Position numbers and translations under genes: made by a program. 64,000 nucleotides of DNA from Zopfochytrium polystomum. Taxonomy: Eukaryota; Chytridiomycota; Chytridiomycetes; Chytridiales; Chytridiaceae. The stretch covers positions 62,001 to 126,000 of the forward strand of contig JAIVFJ010000060.1 of NCBI GenBank assembly GCA_025765615.1, written 5' to 3'. The notes under the pieces are model-generated. The model was not told the origin of the DNA and did no database searches. It saw only the letters and a list, made by a program, of their open reading frames with translations. Below, one piece after another: positions 33,517-44,653 of this stretch. How positions within the stretch are numbered: position 1 is the stretch's first letter; each line of letters starts with the position of its first letter.

Positions 33517-35458
33517 CAGGTCAGGTGGAATTGGGTGTTTCCTTGGTCGGACTGGCTTCCTCTTAGGGAGTGGCTCCTGCCCAGCGACTGCTGCTGGTTT
33601 CTTTGTTGCGCTGCGCTTCTGTTTGGGGGGTGGCTCCTGCTCGACACCTGGTGCAGGCGCAGCTGTTGGTGGTGGAGGCTCTGCTGAGATGCTCACTGAT
33701 GGTAGCCTCACTGGTGATGATGGCTTGCGTGGGCGACCTCGCTTCTTTGGTCCTGGTGCTGGTGTGCTGCTGTGCTCCCCCTTACCCTGGCGCTGCTGTT
33801 TCTGCTGGGTTTTCTGTTGAAGTAGCTGGTGAAGGTGCTGTTCTGCATCTACAATTGATTGAACTGCTTTCTCATATGCAGGGTCATCCAAGTCTGAAAG
33901 TGAAGGGAGATTAACGCTGATGTACCCAAATCCCCCCCCCACAGCGTGAACTCCCAAGAACTGGGGGAATTCATCTTCAAGAAACTCAATGTCACAATAA
34001 CGCTGGTAGATGATCTGCTGCTCTTGGAGCTCCCACAGGACAGCAATGGAGCGCGAGGGGCTGCCAAGGTAAACGGCAGGACGGCCTTTGGGATCAAGTT
34101 TCTTACGAAGCTTGGGGCTAACGCGGTAGAAACACTTGGAGCCAAAGGTGCGAAAGTGGCCAACCATTGGTGGGATGTGGTGGCGGCTTTCGAACAGAGA
34201 GAGGATACCACGCTGGATGTTTGGTAGACAGTTCTTGATTTGCAAAGCTTGACGGTAAGCGTAACTCCAAAATGTGAGTGCAACGTTAGGTGCGCCAAGT
34301 AGAAGTGACCGGGTCATGTCTGTGACAGTTTGGATGTGGCGTTCTGCGACAGAGTTCATCTGGGCTGTGCGTGAAGGAGACGCCTTGAGTTGAATTCCAT
34401 GGGAGTCGCAGAAGGACTTGAAGGTTCGATTGAAGCTCTCCTTGCCACGATCCAATCAGATGACCTGTACTTTGCATCCCTCCGTTTTCTCAAGGAAGAG
34501 AATCAGGCGAATTAGAAACGGTAATGCATCACTCTTGCGAGCAATAGGAATGTCCCAAGAGAAACGACTGCTCTCGCAAACGACAGTGATTGCATAGTTG
34601 TAACCATCAAAGGAAGTAATGGGGATGGAGTTGACATCAACGTTGAGGGTGTGGGCAAATGGGAGTTGTTCCTCATCACGCTCTGGGAATGACTTTTGGT
34701 GCATCTTGGCTGCGACACAAGTTTGGCACTTTGTGGGATATGAAGCATCGATGGGTGGTAGGTCTGCTGTCGTCCGGTGGTGGAGAATGTAGCCAAGGCG
34801 CTGGAAGCCGACATGTCCCAGGGCGCAATGAAGTCTTTCAACCTTTGGAATCCAGAGACTTTCGGCCTTGCTCACAACAGGTGGTGGCCCGTCTGGGCTT
34901 GGGTAGTGTTCGCAGTGGGCAAGGGCGATAATGGCAGCAGAGGCATGGCTGAGGCGGTGTAGTCTCGAATTCTTGGTGACAAGGAAGTGGAGCCCAAGAC
35001 GTTTGGTGCAACGACCAACAGGAGTTCTATCGCTTTTGTTGAATATGGTGCCAGGTTTATCCACATCCATAGAGACAAAGAACTTCCCGTCTCTCTCAAT
35101 GTCATTGGTGGCGATGAGACTGTATAGTGCAGTTGGCGCATAGAATGCTTTCTTGATGACAATTTCGACACTGTTTGGTAGAGGAATCCTCGCTGAGCCA
35201 GATCCCTTCGTCTTGAGTGGTGGGGACTCCTCATCTATGGTGCTGACAGTAGAGTCTTTCTCTTCATATGAGGTGAACAGGTGGAGGTCTTTGAGAATGG
35301 TCCTTGGGCAGCCAGTGTCAACAACAATTGGGGACTCTCTGGAGACAGCTGAGTGCGATGAGAGGAGGGCAACAAATTTCGGAACATGGGGTGCAGAGCG
35401 GAAGTTAGAGGTTCTCTTTTGGTGCGCCTGAGGTGGAGGCCTTGGGCCTACTGAAAAT
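33517..35458 (-). pseudogene. copia-2 protease-integrase (pol N-terminal half)
   Basis: The frame opens at the gag slip site and runs to a TGA at 34458-34456, then on to 33517. Protease motif: SPIVVDTGCPRTIL (D-T-G active site). Integrase zinc-binding HHCC: HCALGH ... CQTCVAAK. DDE core: NVDVNSIPI, then LDRGKESF directly after the TGA, then NSVAERH. After it comes a proline-rich, basic linker. The TGA replaces a codon where arginine would be usual (CGA to TGA fits). Everything else in the frame is intact. Confidence 0.85.
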
Positions 35459-36773
35459 TTGACTCCCCTGAATCACTGTAGTCAGACTCAGTCTCATACT
35501 CACTGAGAGACTGCAAGGCGTCCAGGGCTGCAACAAGGGCGACTGGAGCATCTGCTTTCTTTGCAAGGCAGTCTCTGACATAGTGGTTCTTGAGGCCACA
35601 CTGGTGACAGACGACAACACTGTCAACTACTGAAGCATCTCGTTGCTGTTGGTTAACGGTTGCTGATGCTGCAGGTGGGTTGTTGTTGCTGTTCCTCTCT
35701 CTCAGACTGCGGCGACGCTCAGACTGCTCCTGGTTCTGGCGACCACCTCGGTCAGGTCGTTCCTTACGAGGCCTCTCCCGACGGTTGCTGCGTTGCTTCT
35801 CACGAGAGTCAAAGCAAGCATGGCACCGCTCTGACCTGTCTGCCTGTTGGGAGTGGCCATCCTTGCGTCGACCTTGGGGACCACTGAGTAGGGCTGCCTC
35901 GTTCACTGGGTCGGCAGGTGGCTCCACGAAGTCTTCAGGGTTGCGATTGCGGGCCTCCATAATCTTCAGGTAATCGAACAGACCAGTGATGTCTATGATG
36001 GTGCCGTCATCAATCTTGCTCATATAGTGGTTGACTTGGGGAAACCAGTATTTGTTGTTCTTGAAACTTTGGTTTAGTACATGAACAGCAGAACGAAAAC
36101 TTAGGGTTATGTCAATCTGGTCGCGCATGTCGATTGGAGTGAGTTCCCGGGCACGCTGTAGGGATGCATAGTGCGTCTCAAATTTCTGCTGGAAGTCCAT
36201 GATTCTTTCTTTCTCTCCAATGCGGAGTTTTTTGAACTCGTCAATAAGGTTCATAACCTGTGCAGGGTCGACACGGCCAACTTTGCGCTTGAGTTCGGCA
36301 AGGGCCTCAAAGACAAAGTAGATGCCGCTAATCTTTTGCTTGAGGTTTTCGCCAACATGATTCCGGATGTGCATCATAGCCAGCTTGTTTTGTGCATAGG
36401 TTCCAGGAAAGACAGTTCTGTCGTCGCTGAAGGTCCAGTAGCCGACATACTGTGGGTGGTTGGGAACATATACTGGGAGGATACGCATGACATCCGATCG
36501 TTCCACGTCGGGGGGTGCTGCAGCAGTCCAGTTGACAAATCCTGCACCAGCAGCAGCAGGGCTGGCTCCAGCAGCAGCTCCAGTAGCAGCAGCAGCGTCA
36601 GCACCAGTTCCAGCTCTGGTGGCTGCGCCGACGGCGGCGCCGGCACGTCGTGCTGCTCAAAGGCTAATAGTAGCAAGTGCATCCTTGCCAGCGAGATAGC
36701 CAAGTACGTCTTCGTACCATGTGTCAAAGTAGATGGGGTTATTGAGGGCCTGGTGGACTAGTTTGACGCTCAT
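35448..36773 (-). pseudogene. copia-2 gag
   Basis: From an ATG at 36773, the frame runs to TAG at 35450-35448 with a single TGA (codon 39, 36659-36657). The first part (MSVKLVHQALNNPIYFDTWY) and the long part after the Ala-rich stretch read as one gag protein. The nucleocapsid end has a zinc knuckle CHQCGLKNHYVRDC of the CX2CX4HX4C type after an Arg-rich segment. The final codons GAG TCA AAT TTT CAG TAG contain the slip site. Confidence 0.85.
35454..35460 (-). promoter_or_regulatory. -1 ribosomal frameshift heptamer A AAT TTT at gag/pol
   Basis: In the gag frame the heptamer A-AAT-TTT (XXXYYYZ form) lies one codon before the stop. A -1 slip continues SVGPRP into the protease frame, which stays open for about 330 codons. 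A 5-bp hairpin AGGCC-CAA-GGCCT starts 4 nt downstream. Confidence 0.75.
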
Positions 36774-36835
36774 ATTGTGTCAGGGAAAAGGTTTGTTAAG
36801 GGGGTTCCGAAGGATGGGGTTGAAATGGAATTGGG

Positions 36836-37693
36836 ATACTAAGCAATTGCATTTTCGATTTGTGATAGATTTTGAAAACACTGTACCCTGCCCTTTTTCA
36901 TTGTGAAATGCGATTGTCCGATGCCATGGCTGGGATTGTCAGTTTCAGCGAAAACATTATAAATGCAAAGAAAAAGCAGTATCCAGCACATTTGGTCACG
37001 CCTGCCAAGGTGATTTTTGCCTATTTGGCAACTTCCTATTTCGAGGATGAGATTCTATCGCCATTCCTCCTGGCCTTGAAATGGGCGCTTAGATTTTTCT
37101 CGAAATCCTGCATTTACTGGGCCACTTCCAAAACGATCGCATCGATGCGTGTAGGCATTCGTTGCAGCACATGTTGCAGCGACGTGAAACGCAGACCCTG
37201 GCTCATTTTGTGAAGTCCGTGGGTTCTGGAAGTGGCCCAAAGTGCGGATAAGTTTCGGCTTTTCAGTATTATTTCTTTTTTACTTCGAGTTTTTTCCACT
37301 TTCCCTCCGTATTCAAGGAAGCCTGTCAGTTCGAATTGGTATGAATGCAACGCAGCCAAGGCCAGGAGTCTATTTTTCATTAGTTCCCGAGGGTATGGCT
37401 GAGTAGATTGGGTTTGAGAACCATGCAGAGAAAACCAAAGGTGCGGCAATGTGAAAAACAGAGCAGAGTGGTAAAAAAAGTGAGGAGGAGAACGTGATTG
37501 CTTTCTATCCGATGAAACTTGGGTCAAAGGCAACACAACAGCTGTCGTGAGAGAAAGGGAACAACAAAAAGAAGCGGACAGTAATGAAGCGTCGAAGAAA
37601 ATCAACTGGGGCAGTGACTTAAGGATGAGAGCGCCAAACGTCAGCGGAACGATACGACTCGGGAAGCACAATTTCGTTCGTTTGCAGAACATT
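36836..37693. other. sequence between copia-2 and the forkhead gene
   Basis: A plus-strand frame of 113 codons (36872-37213) and a minus frame of 201 codons (37719-37114) are open but match nothing I know. The minus side directly follows the forkhead stop and probably holds its 3' UTR. Confidence 0.4.
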
Positions 37694-39986
37694 TCACGAC
37701 ATTGGCCAATGAGAGCCACTTAGGGGAGCCAAACCTGTCGGAACAGAGGGCAACCCTTGTACCATATCGCTTCTGCCGGAGGAACTGGCAGTCATCAACA
37801 TGGAGGAAGATGTCAGCATTTGTTGCCTGGTTGGAGGTACAGGTGCAAACAGAACGTTCGGGGGCAACAACGCCGGCGGGGATGGTAACGGAACGAGCTG
37901 TGGCTGATGAGCTGTGTGCGGCTGAGACGGGAGGCTGTGAGCCACGGAAGACCCGGCCGAGCCAACAAGGGGTACGCTCAAGTCCGTAAGCAATATTTGG
38001 GTGAGTTGGTCCATGGAAAGCGTTCGAACCGGGGGAGGTATCGGGGACCCCAAAACAGGAGATGATAAAGATAGCATTGATGGTGGATATGGAGATGTTG
38101 TAGAATATGCAGATGCAGTGGAGGATGCAGATAATAAGGACGATGGTACAGGCACGAGCTGAGAGGATTGTATTGGTGGGGGAGGATGCGGTCGACGGAC
38201 GGGAGCGGGCAGAGGAAGCGTCTTCGGCGGTGATGAAGAAGGGGACGGTAGCGGAACCACTGTTGAAGGCTCAATACCGAGCATTGCGGAGAAGGAAGGG
38301 GGATCTCCACTTGAAGACGAGGAGGAAAAGAAAGTCGCCGGGGCTGATGGTGTTACGTTTTGTGTGCGTCCATCAGCCGAATGAAATGCGTCTTGCGCAT
38401 GAATGCCCGTCCTTGTAGAACTTGAAAGAGTCATAACGCCCGGCGAACTGGGTAGAACGGAGGCGGCAGCATCGCTTCCGCCGGGAGAGCCAGTCGGCGG
38501 AGCTGTGTGCAAAAGGGATGAGAACGAACTAACGCGGGTACTAGTGGAAGATGAGACAGCGATTGGACTGAAGGTGTGAGCAGGGCGACCAGACAGACCA
38601 CTGCCCATTCGTCCACGAGAATTTCGTGCGTTGACAGTGCGAGATGCTGGATTGGAGTCTGCAGATATTGAAGCAAAAGAGCAATTGCTGGACCCCGCGC
38701 TCCTTTGCCCTCGTGGCTTCAAAGGCTCTGAAGTTACTGATGGATCGATCTTCCAGTACGCGCCTGACCGCTTGTCCGCGTCTTCACGCAACTCCCTCAC
38801 GAATATTTTCGATATAGAGAGATTGTGACGAACCGAGTTCTTTTTTTGTATGAATACATATGGGAGATATTGTCAGTATCACAGCGTCGCACGACAGGAT
38901 TTGGTTTCGACGCACCTTCCACGCCTTCTCCTCCATCTTAAAATAAGGATAACGTTCTGCGACCCATAGATAAATGTCATTCAACACCATCTTCTGCTCA
39001 GGGGCTGAACGTATTGCCATCGTGATCAACTGGACATACGAAAAGGGTGGTTTTTCATCGGTGGGTATTTCGCCGGCAGACTTTTCAAAATCGACAGCTG
39101 GGGACGCTCTTGAGAGCTGACCGCTTTGCTGACCTGGATGAGCCGGCGGAACAGCGTCTTGCGCGGGAAGTAGATCGGGAGAGCCCGGACAAAAAGTCTG
39201 AGTCGCAGGAGGCGTAGAGGACGGTGCAGCCACAGCGGCGGGTATCCCAGGGATCCTATCGGTGGGAATGGCTGCCGAACTCGATACTGGCGAATACGCT
39301 AGAGACGCTGAAGGCGAGCAAAATGGATTGGCAGGGATTGACAAGCCTTTCCTGTCGGCACTAGGGTTCGCGTCTCCGTCCCCAGCCCCTTCTTGTTGCC
39401 ATTGCTGCGGCGTCGACGACTCGCATACGCTAACTTCATCCTCGGCCGCTGGTGCCACGACTGCGAGGTCCGACTCAACTGCGCCTGTTTCAGCACCGGG
39501 CTTGGATGCTTGTTCTGCGGCCACTGGTTCCGTCGTGGGGCCAACTCCCTCCACCGTGTCGGTCAAGCCAACACAGTTCGTCTGCTTCATTTCAGGTGGA
39601 GCGTTGGGGAGATCACTCCTCCCTGATGGGGTTTGGGGGCACTTGAAAGTTGGCGAGCGTGGGCGGACAGGAGGGGAATGCAGGGACTTCTCCGGCCCTT
39701 TCTGCGTGATTGCCGGACCCCCATTTCGGTTGGAAGCAGTCAAGAGCAGGAGCTGCTCTTGCTGTTGGCGTTGAGTCTGGAGAAGATAGAGCCTCGAGAG
39801 TTCTTCCGAGGGGCTGAAGTAGAGACTGCCATGGCCTAGGACACCATTGATATTCGCCAGTTGCCAATCCTTGCCGGCGGCGGAATGCAGTGTTGGCGAG
39901 TGGATGGCGTGCGCTGGCGCTGACGGCAGGAACGACGAAGCGCGACGACCGCCGCCGCCACCACCACCACCACCACTACCACCCAT
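37694..39986 (-). CDS. forkhead (FOX) transcription factor, 738 aa
   Basis: Two exons, 39986-38916 and 38839-37694, joined in phase 0 over a 76-nt intron (GTGCGT donor, AAAAAAAG acceptor). The forkhead domain straddles the junction, residues ~312-391: KPPFSYVQLITMAIRSAP, then LNDIYLWVAERYPYF, WK | NSVRHNLSISKIFVREL and GAYWKIDPS. The recognition helix NSVRHNLS is close to the consensus N-S-I-R-H-N-L-S, so DNA binding is expected. An intron at this exact W-K/W-Q-N-S position can be checked against other fungal FOX genes. The N-terminus is Gly/Gln/Pro-rich and the C-terminus is Ser/Pro-rich; both look disordered. The start is the ATG after CTTCGA; an upstream in-frame reading without ATG exists. 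Subfamily is not assigned. Confidence 0.9.
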
Positions 39987-40190
39987 TCGAAGCCGCGCTG
40001 TGGGAGTGAGCGTCAACGTCAAGGGTGGAGGAGGAAGAAGAGAACGAGGAGGATGGATAGGAGGGAGAGAGAGAGTTTACCAACAAAGTGGAGAGGGGGA
40101 GGCCCGAGGAATGAGAAGTTTGGGATGTGCGGGCGCGGCGGGAGCAGGGATGAGAAACAAATAATCAAGCAGATATGATAGAGAGAGAGC

Positions 40191-40258
<68 letters not shown>

Positions 40259-41128
40259 GAGAGAGAGACTGACGGAGACAGAAACAGAGGAAGAGGGAGG
40301 TGCCACGCCGCACAACGATTGTCTTAAAGTACATCTGTCTCTTCCGTCTTCTTCTGATTTCCCACTGTTGGGCCAGTCAATCGGTGGCTTGAAGGCGGCA
40401 GCCAGACGGAAGCGGTCAAATGCGAGTTTGCCAGTCTCCGGGTCTGGTGGCTGCTGCGTTTTGGCTTCCTGTACTATTCGATTATGCCGTCATTCCATTC
40501 CATTCCATTTTATTTCTTTGTCTTTTTGTTCAAATTTTTTCTTGCCCGCTTGTGTCCGCCGACTTCCCAAAAGCGGGTTTTCCGTTTCTCCAAACAACGT
40601 TCCCGAAACGGAACAAAGGGAGAAAATTGTCTTGGTTTTTTTAGTTTCTCCAACAATCTCTCATTCGTTGTCGGAGGGGTTGATGTGTCATTTTGCCCCC
40701 CACGTGGCACTTGAACCCAACCCAATTTTTTACCGCCTGCTTGGTGCTGCTATCAAATATCACTCTTCATTTGTTTCGTGAAGGCAAATATCTCCAGTCT
40801 TAAGATTTACATACCCACAATACCCCCCCAATCAGCCCTCTCTTCAAATCCTGATTAACTTTACTTCTCATTTTCTAACTCTTATTTATGCCAAACAGTC
40901 ATAGCATTTAACTCACACCTTGTGTCGTATTGTCAAAAGAAGTGATTTATAACAGAAGGTCACTGTAGGCATGAGGAAAACTCTGTTCTCCCACTGAAAA
41001 GCCCATTCGGGCCTAACTGGAAAAAGTAGGTCGCCAGTGCCTCCCATCCTTCCATCTCCCATCATTTATTTTCTTCTCATCTCAGTATTCTTTGAGCGTT
41101 TCTCTTTTTCCTTTCACCTTCCAAAATG
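39987..41128. other. forkhead upstream region with a long (GA)n tract
   Basis: A GA microsatellite fills about 40195-40268. The remainder is unique-looking AT-rich sequence up to the R2 repeat. Short plus-strand frames at 40368-40781 match nothing known. Likely promoter sequence of the minus-strand forkhead gene. Confidence 0.5.
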
Positions 41129-42108
41129 TGTGAGACTACACCAAAGTCTCAGTTATAAAGAATAGGGATTTTATTCCCAAAAACAAGCATATCTGTCATA
41201 AAACTGTACGGATTGGGATTCCTGGTCTTTTAGTTTCCACGGCAGTATCAAAGTGTATTTGCACCTAACATGCCTTTTTATTGTGTCAGGAACAGGGCAG
41301 GACAGGACAAGGCAGACAAGGAACTGAGAGGAGTGATGATTGTATTGGAAACAATAATTCACTTGAGGGATGGGACAGGTCCCCCATCCCCCTTTTATAC
41401 CTTTTGAGAGTGTTCCTTGTCAAGACTCCAAGAAAGTTCCAGAAAGAGCAATTAGTAATACAATGATACCAATGATACCAATGACAACAAGACAAGTCAG
41501 GAAAGCAAAGAAGGTTCCAGAAGGTTCCACAAGGTTCCATGAAAGAATGTTCTAGAAGGTTCCAGAGGTTTCCAGAGGGTGATTCATAACATATTGGGAC
41601 TGCTTTTGCTACCTTTGTCTTTACAGTTTCTGTTGCCAGGGGTTTCCCAACATATTTTCTTTTCAGTGACTGGCAGAGACTGCGCAACTGTTCGACTCCA
41701 TAGGGATGGGGTACCTGACAGGCCTTACCCCACGCCTGCCTAATTTGTTATTCATTTTTGGCACTTGTACATATGCACGTTGGAGTTGGGGGACTTAGAG
41801 CATTTGTGGTGGATGCTCCTAGTCAGTGGTTGACTTGTCAATTTTCTCTCTCTCTCTATTTGGGCCATTTTCTCGTTTCCTTGTTTCTTCTTTTTCTTCA
41901 ATCTGATTTCTGTCCATTATCTCCTATACAGAGACCCATCAAATCCATCTGGCTCCCAAGGTGAGGGTAGTGAGAGATGGTTCACACCAGTTTCTTTCCA
42001 TGGTTCCTCCGTGGGGCTCCTAAGGAGCCGGAGGTGGGGAGTGCTGTTGGCCCCACAGGCCACCACAACTGTGTGACACTGCTGGCTCTGTGTTGGAGTG
42101 AGGATCAC
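41129..42108 (+). repeat. R2 repeat copy c, truncated and interrupted
   Basis: Starts TGTGAGAC at 41129 and follows copy a (49518-50879) until about 42108, where it is cut short and R1 sequence follows after a gap. A gypsy LTR (41284-41591) interrupts it. Confidence 0.75.
41284..41591 (-). repeat. gypsy-1 solo LTR (308 bp) in R2 with TATTG duplication
   Basis: Plus-strand ends TGTCAGG and CATAACA, the reverse of the gypsy-1 LTR at 46182-46489 and identical in length. TATTG flanks it on both sides (41279-41283, 41592-41596), a clean target-site duplication. Confidence 0.9.
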
Positions 42109-42144
42109 TCGTTGCCAACGAGGTCTCTGCCTACCACGTCAGTG

Positions 42145-42294
42145 TTGCTTGCCTAGCAACTATTATAGCATGCATTTCATCATTATGCATCAATTATTCG
42201 TAACAGAATTTTTACTCTTAAAAGGACCACCCACAAACTCCATCTCCACTTCATTCACTCCTTCCACTCACTCACTCAGAGTAGACTGCTTACA
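42145..42294 (+). repeat. R1 LTR 3' fragment (R1-d)
   Basis: Matches the last ~150 bp of R1-c, ending CTGCTTACA at 42294. The 5' part is missing. Confidence 0.65.
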
Positions 42295-42360
42295 CACGAG
42301 TACACAAGCAGAGGTCCTCCCTGGTGGGTATCAAGGAGCTCCATGAGGGGTCCCATCAGG

Positions 42361-43339
42361 TGCTAGTTTTGGGTTTTTTGGTGTAAGCAGTGTGCAGGAG
42401 CTTTGACCTGACACTGCTCTGCAAGGATAACTTGCAGTGTTTTGCGAGTGATGGTCCTTGTAACAGTTTTGTTTAAAGACAAACACAAGACAGACAGAAG
42501 CCAAGCTCAACCTCCCACCACCACTGTTGAAGTTGCAGTATAGAAGGCGACGGCATGAGTGGAGGTGGCGTTACAAGAAGGTGGAAGGGTCGAGGAACTG
42601 AGGCTTGAATCGAAAAGTTGTACAAGGGAGCGAGCGTAGCAAGTGACCATGGGCAAGTGGGTAAAGAGAGCTTGTTTAGACAGGGACTGGCAATTGGAGC
42701 GAGAGTGCCTTTTTCTTTTCAATAAGAAAACTCTGCCCAATTCATACTCCTGCAGGGAGGTTGACCAGTTTTCCTGTTTTGCCTATCTGAACAAGTTGCA
42801 AACTGCTTCAGACATGACTTTGCTCTGGGAAGGTGTTGTAAACCCCTTCCCACAGAGGGAGGGTGATTTGAAATCTTCAGAGCATTTCAAATCGACCAAG
42901 GTCTGTCCAGAGGTCTGTGTGCAGTGAGCAGTCTTCTCACAGAGGAAAGGTGATTTGAAATCATCAGGGGCATTTCAAATCAGCCAGTCCTGGTTCAACA
43001 TTGGTTCAGACAACGGTCAGCTGACCTGGAGCTGCTGTGAGCTGCCTTGGTTCAACATTTGTCTGAACCATTGAGTGTGATTCTAATCACATTGTCCTCA
43101 CTGGCAAAGCCTAAGAAGCAAAGCTAGAATCACCGCTGTCTTCACCTAACTTTTTTTGTTGGATTCCGGTTAGGCCTTTTAGCTTACCTGACTTAGTGTA
43201 AGTAACATTGGTGGTGCCGTTGACATAGGAAGGTGGCTTCCTTGGCTCAAATCTCAACAACCACCACCTTCGGTAGTGCTCTACGTCCATCTCCACAGCA
43301 GCACAGCCCATGGACAATCCACCCCAACGAATTATTTCA
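42361..43339 (+). repeat. copia-A LTR (LTR D) split by another LTR
   Basis: Two halves, 42361-42524 and 43260-43339, join into a 239-bp copia-A LTR once the 735-bp insert and one copy of ACCAC are set aside. The start is TGCTAG instead of TGTTAG. Copia-A internal sequence follows at 43340, so this was the 5' LTR of copy 3. Confidence 0.85.
42525..43259 (-). repeat. copia-3-type solo LTR (735 bp) with ACCAC duplication
   Basis: Plus-strand ends TGTTGAAG and CTCAACA; ACCAC lies on both sides (42520-42524, 43260-43264). Read on the minus strand, its start TGTTGAGATTTGA and a CTAGCTTTG block resemble the copia-3 LTR at 29029-29455. It contains two copies of a ~60-bp unit with GGTGATTTGAAATC ... 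GCATTTCAAATC, near 42850-42895 and 42945-42985. Confidence 0.8.
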
Positions 43340-44570
43340 TACAAAACTGTTTCCCATCCCAATCACAACCCGCTTGGTTTCAGCCAGATCCAATCAGTAG
43401 AAGGGTAGTCTGCTTTTCAGATCAAAATTTTCCAGACCCCAACGAGAAGCTCAAAAGACGTCATACAGCAGTCATCCTACTACTGTTGGAAAGCCCTTGA
43501 TCTCCTCATTCCAAAGAACTCTCAGGAGCCTGGGTTGGACGCCCCTACGTCGTATCCACTGCCTCCAAAGGCGTCACCCACTTTTTCCACTTCAACCTCA
43601 ATTTGCTGGCCTTCCAGACCTCCACCATCCCACCCCAAGTATCATTGGGAAGGCCTGCTTCTGGACTACACAGCTGTCATCAGCAGCATCCCATAATCAC
43701 CCCTTTGTGACGAACGATGCCTTTTTTCTCCACCCTCACCACATTAGCAAGAAACCCACACACCATTAATTTTTAATTTTGTCCGCAGTGAGACAACAAC
43801 CACCCCCTTAGCTGGCACACCAAGCTAACAATCCAACTCATCTGCTGCAACAACACCTTCACAACACACTCAAAACCCAACAAAATCCACTCAAACTTGG
43901 CACACACAATTGCTTTGAGAAAACAACATGACCACTGAGACAACCAAGTGCATTGCCAAGACCTTCAGAGTTCTTGAAGCACCAGAAATTTCAGTGCCTG
44001 GTTGGAGGACGTTGCAGCAGAACTCTCCAGAAAAAAACAGCAATCTCCAACACTGCATTGATACCAATTACATCGATGCAGCGCAGCAACACCATCTGCC
44101 TGGAGAATTGAAATGAAGTTGCAACCTGTCGCATCAGAGATGGGCTGTGGGAAGGAGAACGATTTGAATTAGTGGCTCCGCCCTGTGGACAGGGGAAAGT
44201 AACTGGTTCCCTGGCACACAGAAACAGAACTCTCATTGCTGTCTAATCATCCACCGCCAAGCGCATGAATCGATTGGCGAACTAGAAATAATCTGTCATA
44301 GAGTAGATCAGGGACTTGGAAGGACGTCATTGATACTTTGAATAAATCAAAATGGAACTGACCAAATCTTTGGATGATTTCATTCCCCAATTCACTGAAG
44401 TGTACCAAAAAAGTTGACAGCTTTGCAAAATCATCTCCTGGAGAACTTCTCCACTGTATTCACCCTTTGCAAAACTGGCCATTCAACTCGTGGATTGGCC
44501 TCATGGACACAATGTTTTCTTGGCCTTCTGCAATTGCAAGAATGAATGATGACATCTTATTCAGGAGATA
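43340..44570 (+). mobile_element. copia-A copy 3, 5' internal fragment
   Basis: Begins with TACAAAACTG directly after LTR D and parallels 26105-27100 with several deletions; the last part parallels 1-330. No intact frame remains. It stops near 44570. Confidence 0.7.
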
Positions 44571-44653
44571 AACGGGTTGTCTGTCTACCTCCCTCCCTGT
44601 CTCTGAGTCCGGGAGTGGCAGTCAACAGGCAGTCAACAGGTAGTCTGTCTCGC

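Larger units (their letters stand above)
30964..36835 (-). mobile_element. copia-2, nearly complete Ty1/copia retrotransposon lacking its 5' LTR
   Basis: Gene order on the minus strand is gag, protease, integrase, reverse transcriptase, RNase H, as in Ty1/copia. Defects are few: one TGA in gag, one TGA before the integrase DDE core, and one single-base loss in a G run. Gag and pol are in different frames joined by a -1 slip site. No sequence matching the LTR end is found to the right of gag; unique DNA begins at about 36835, so the 5' end is truncated or replaced. Confidence 0.85.
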
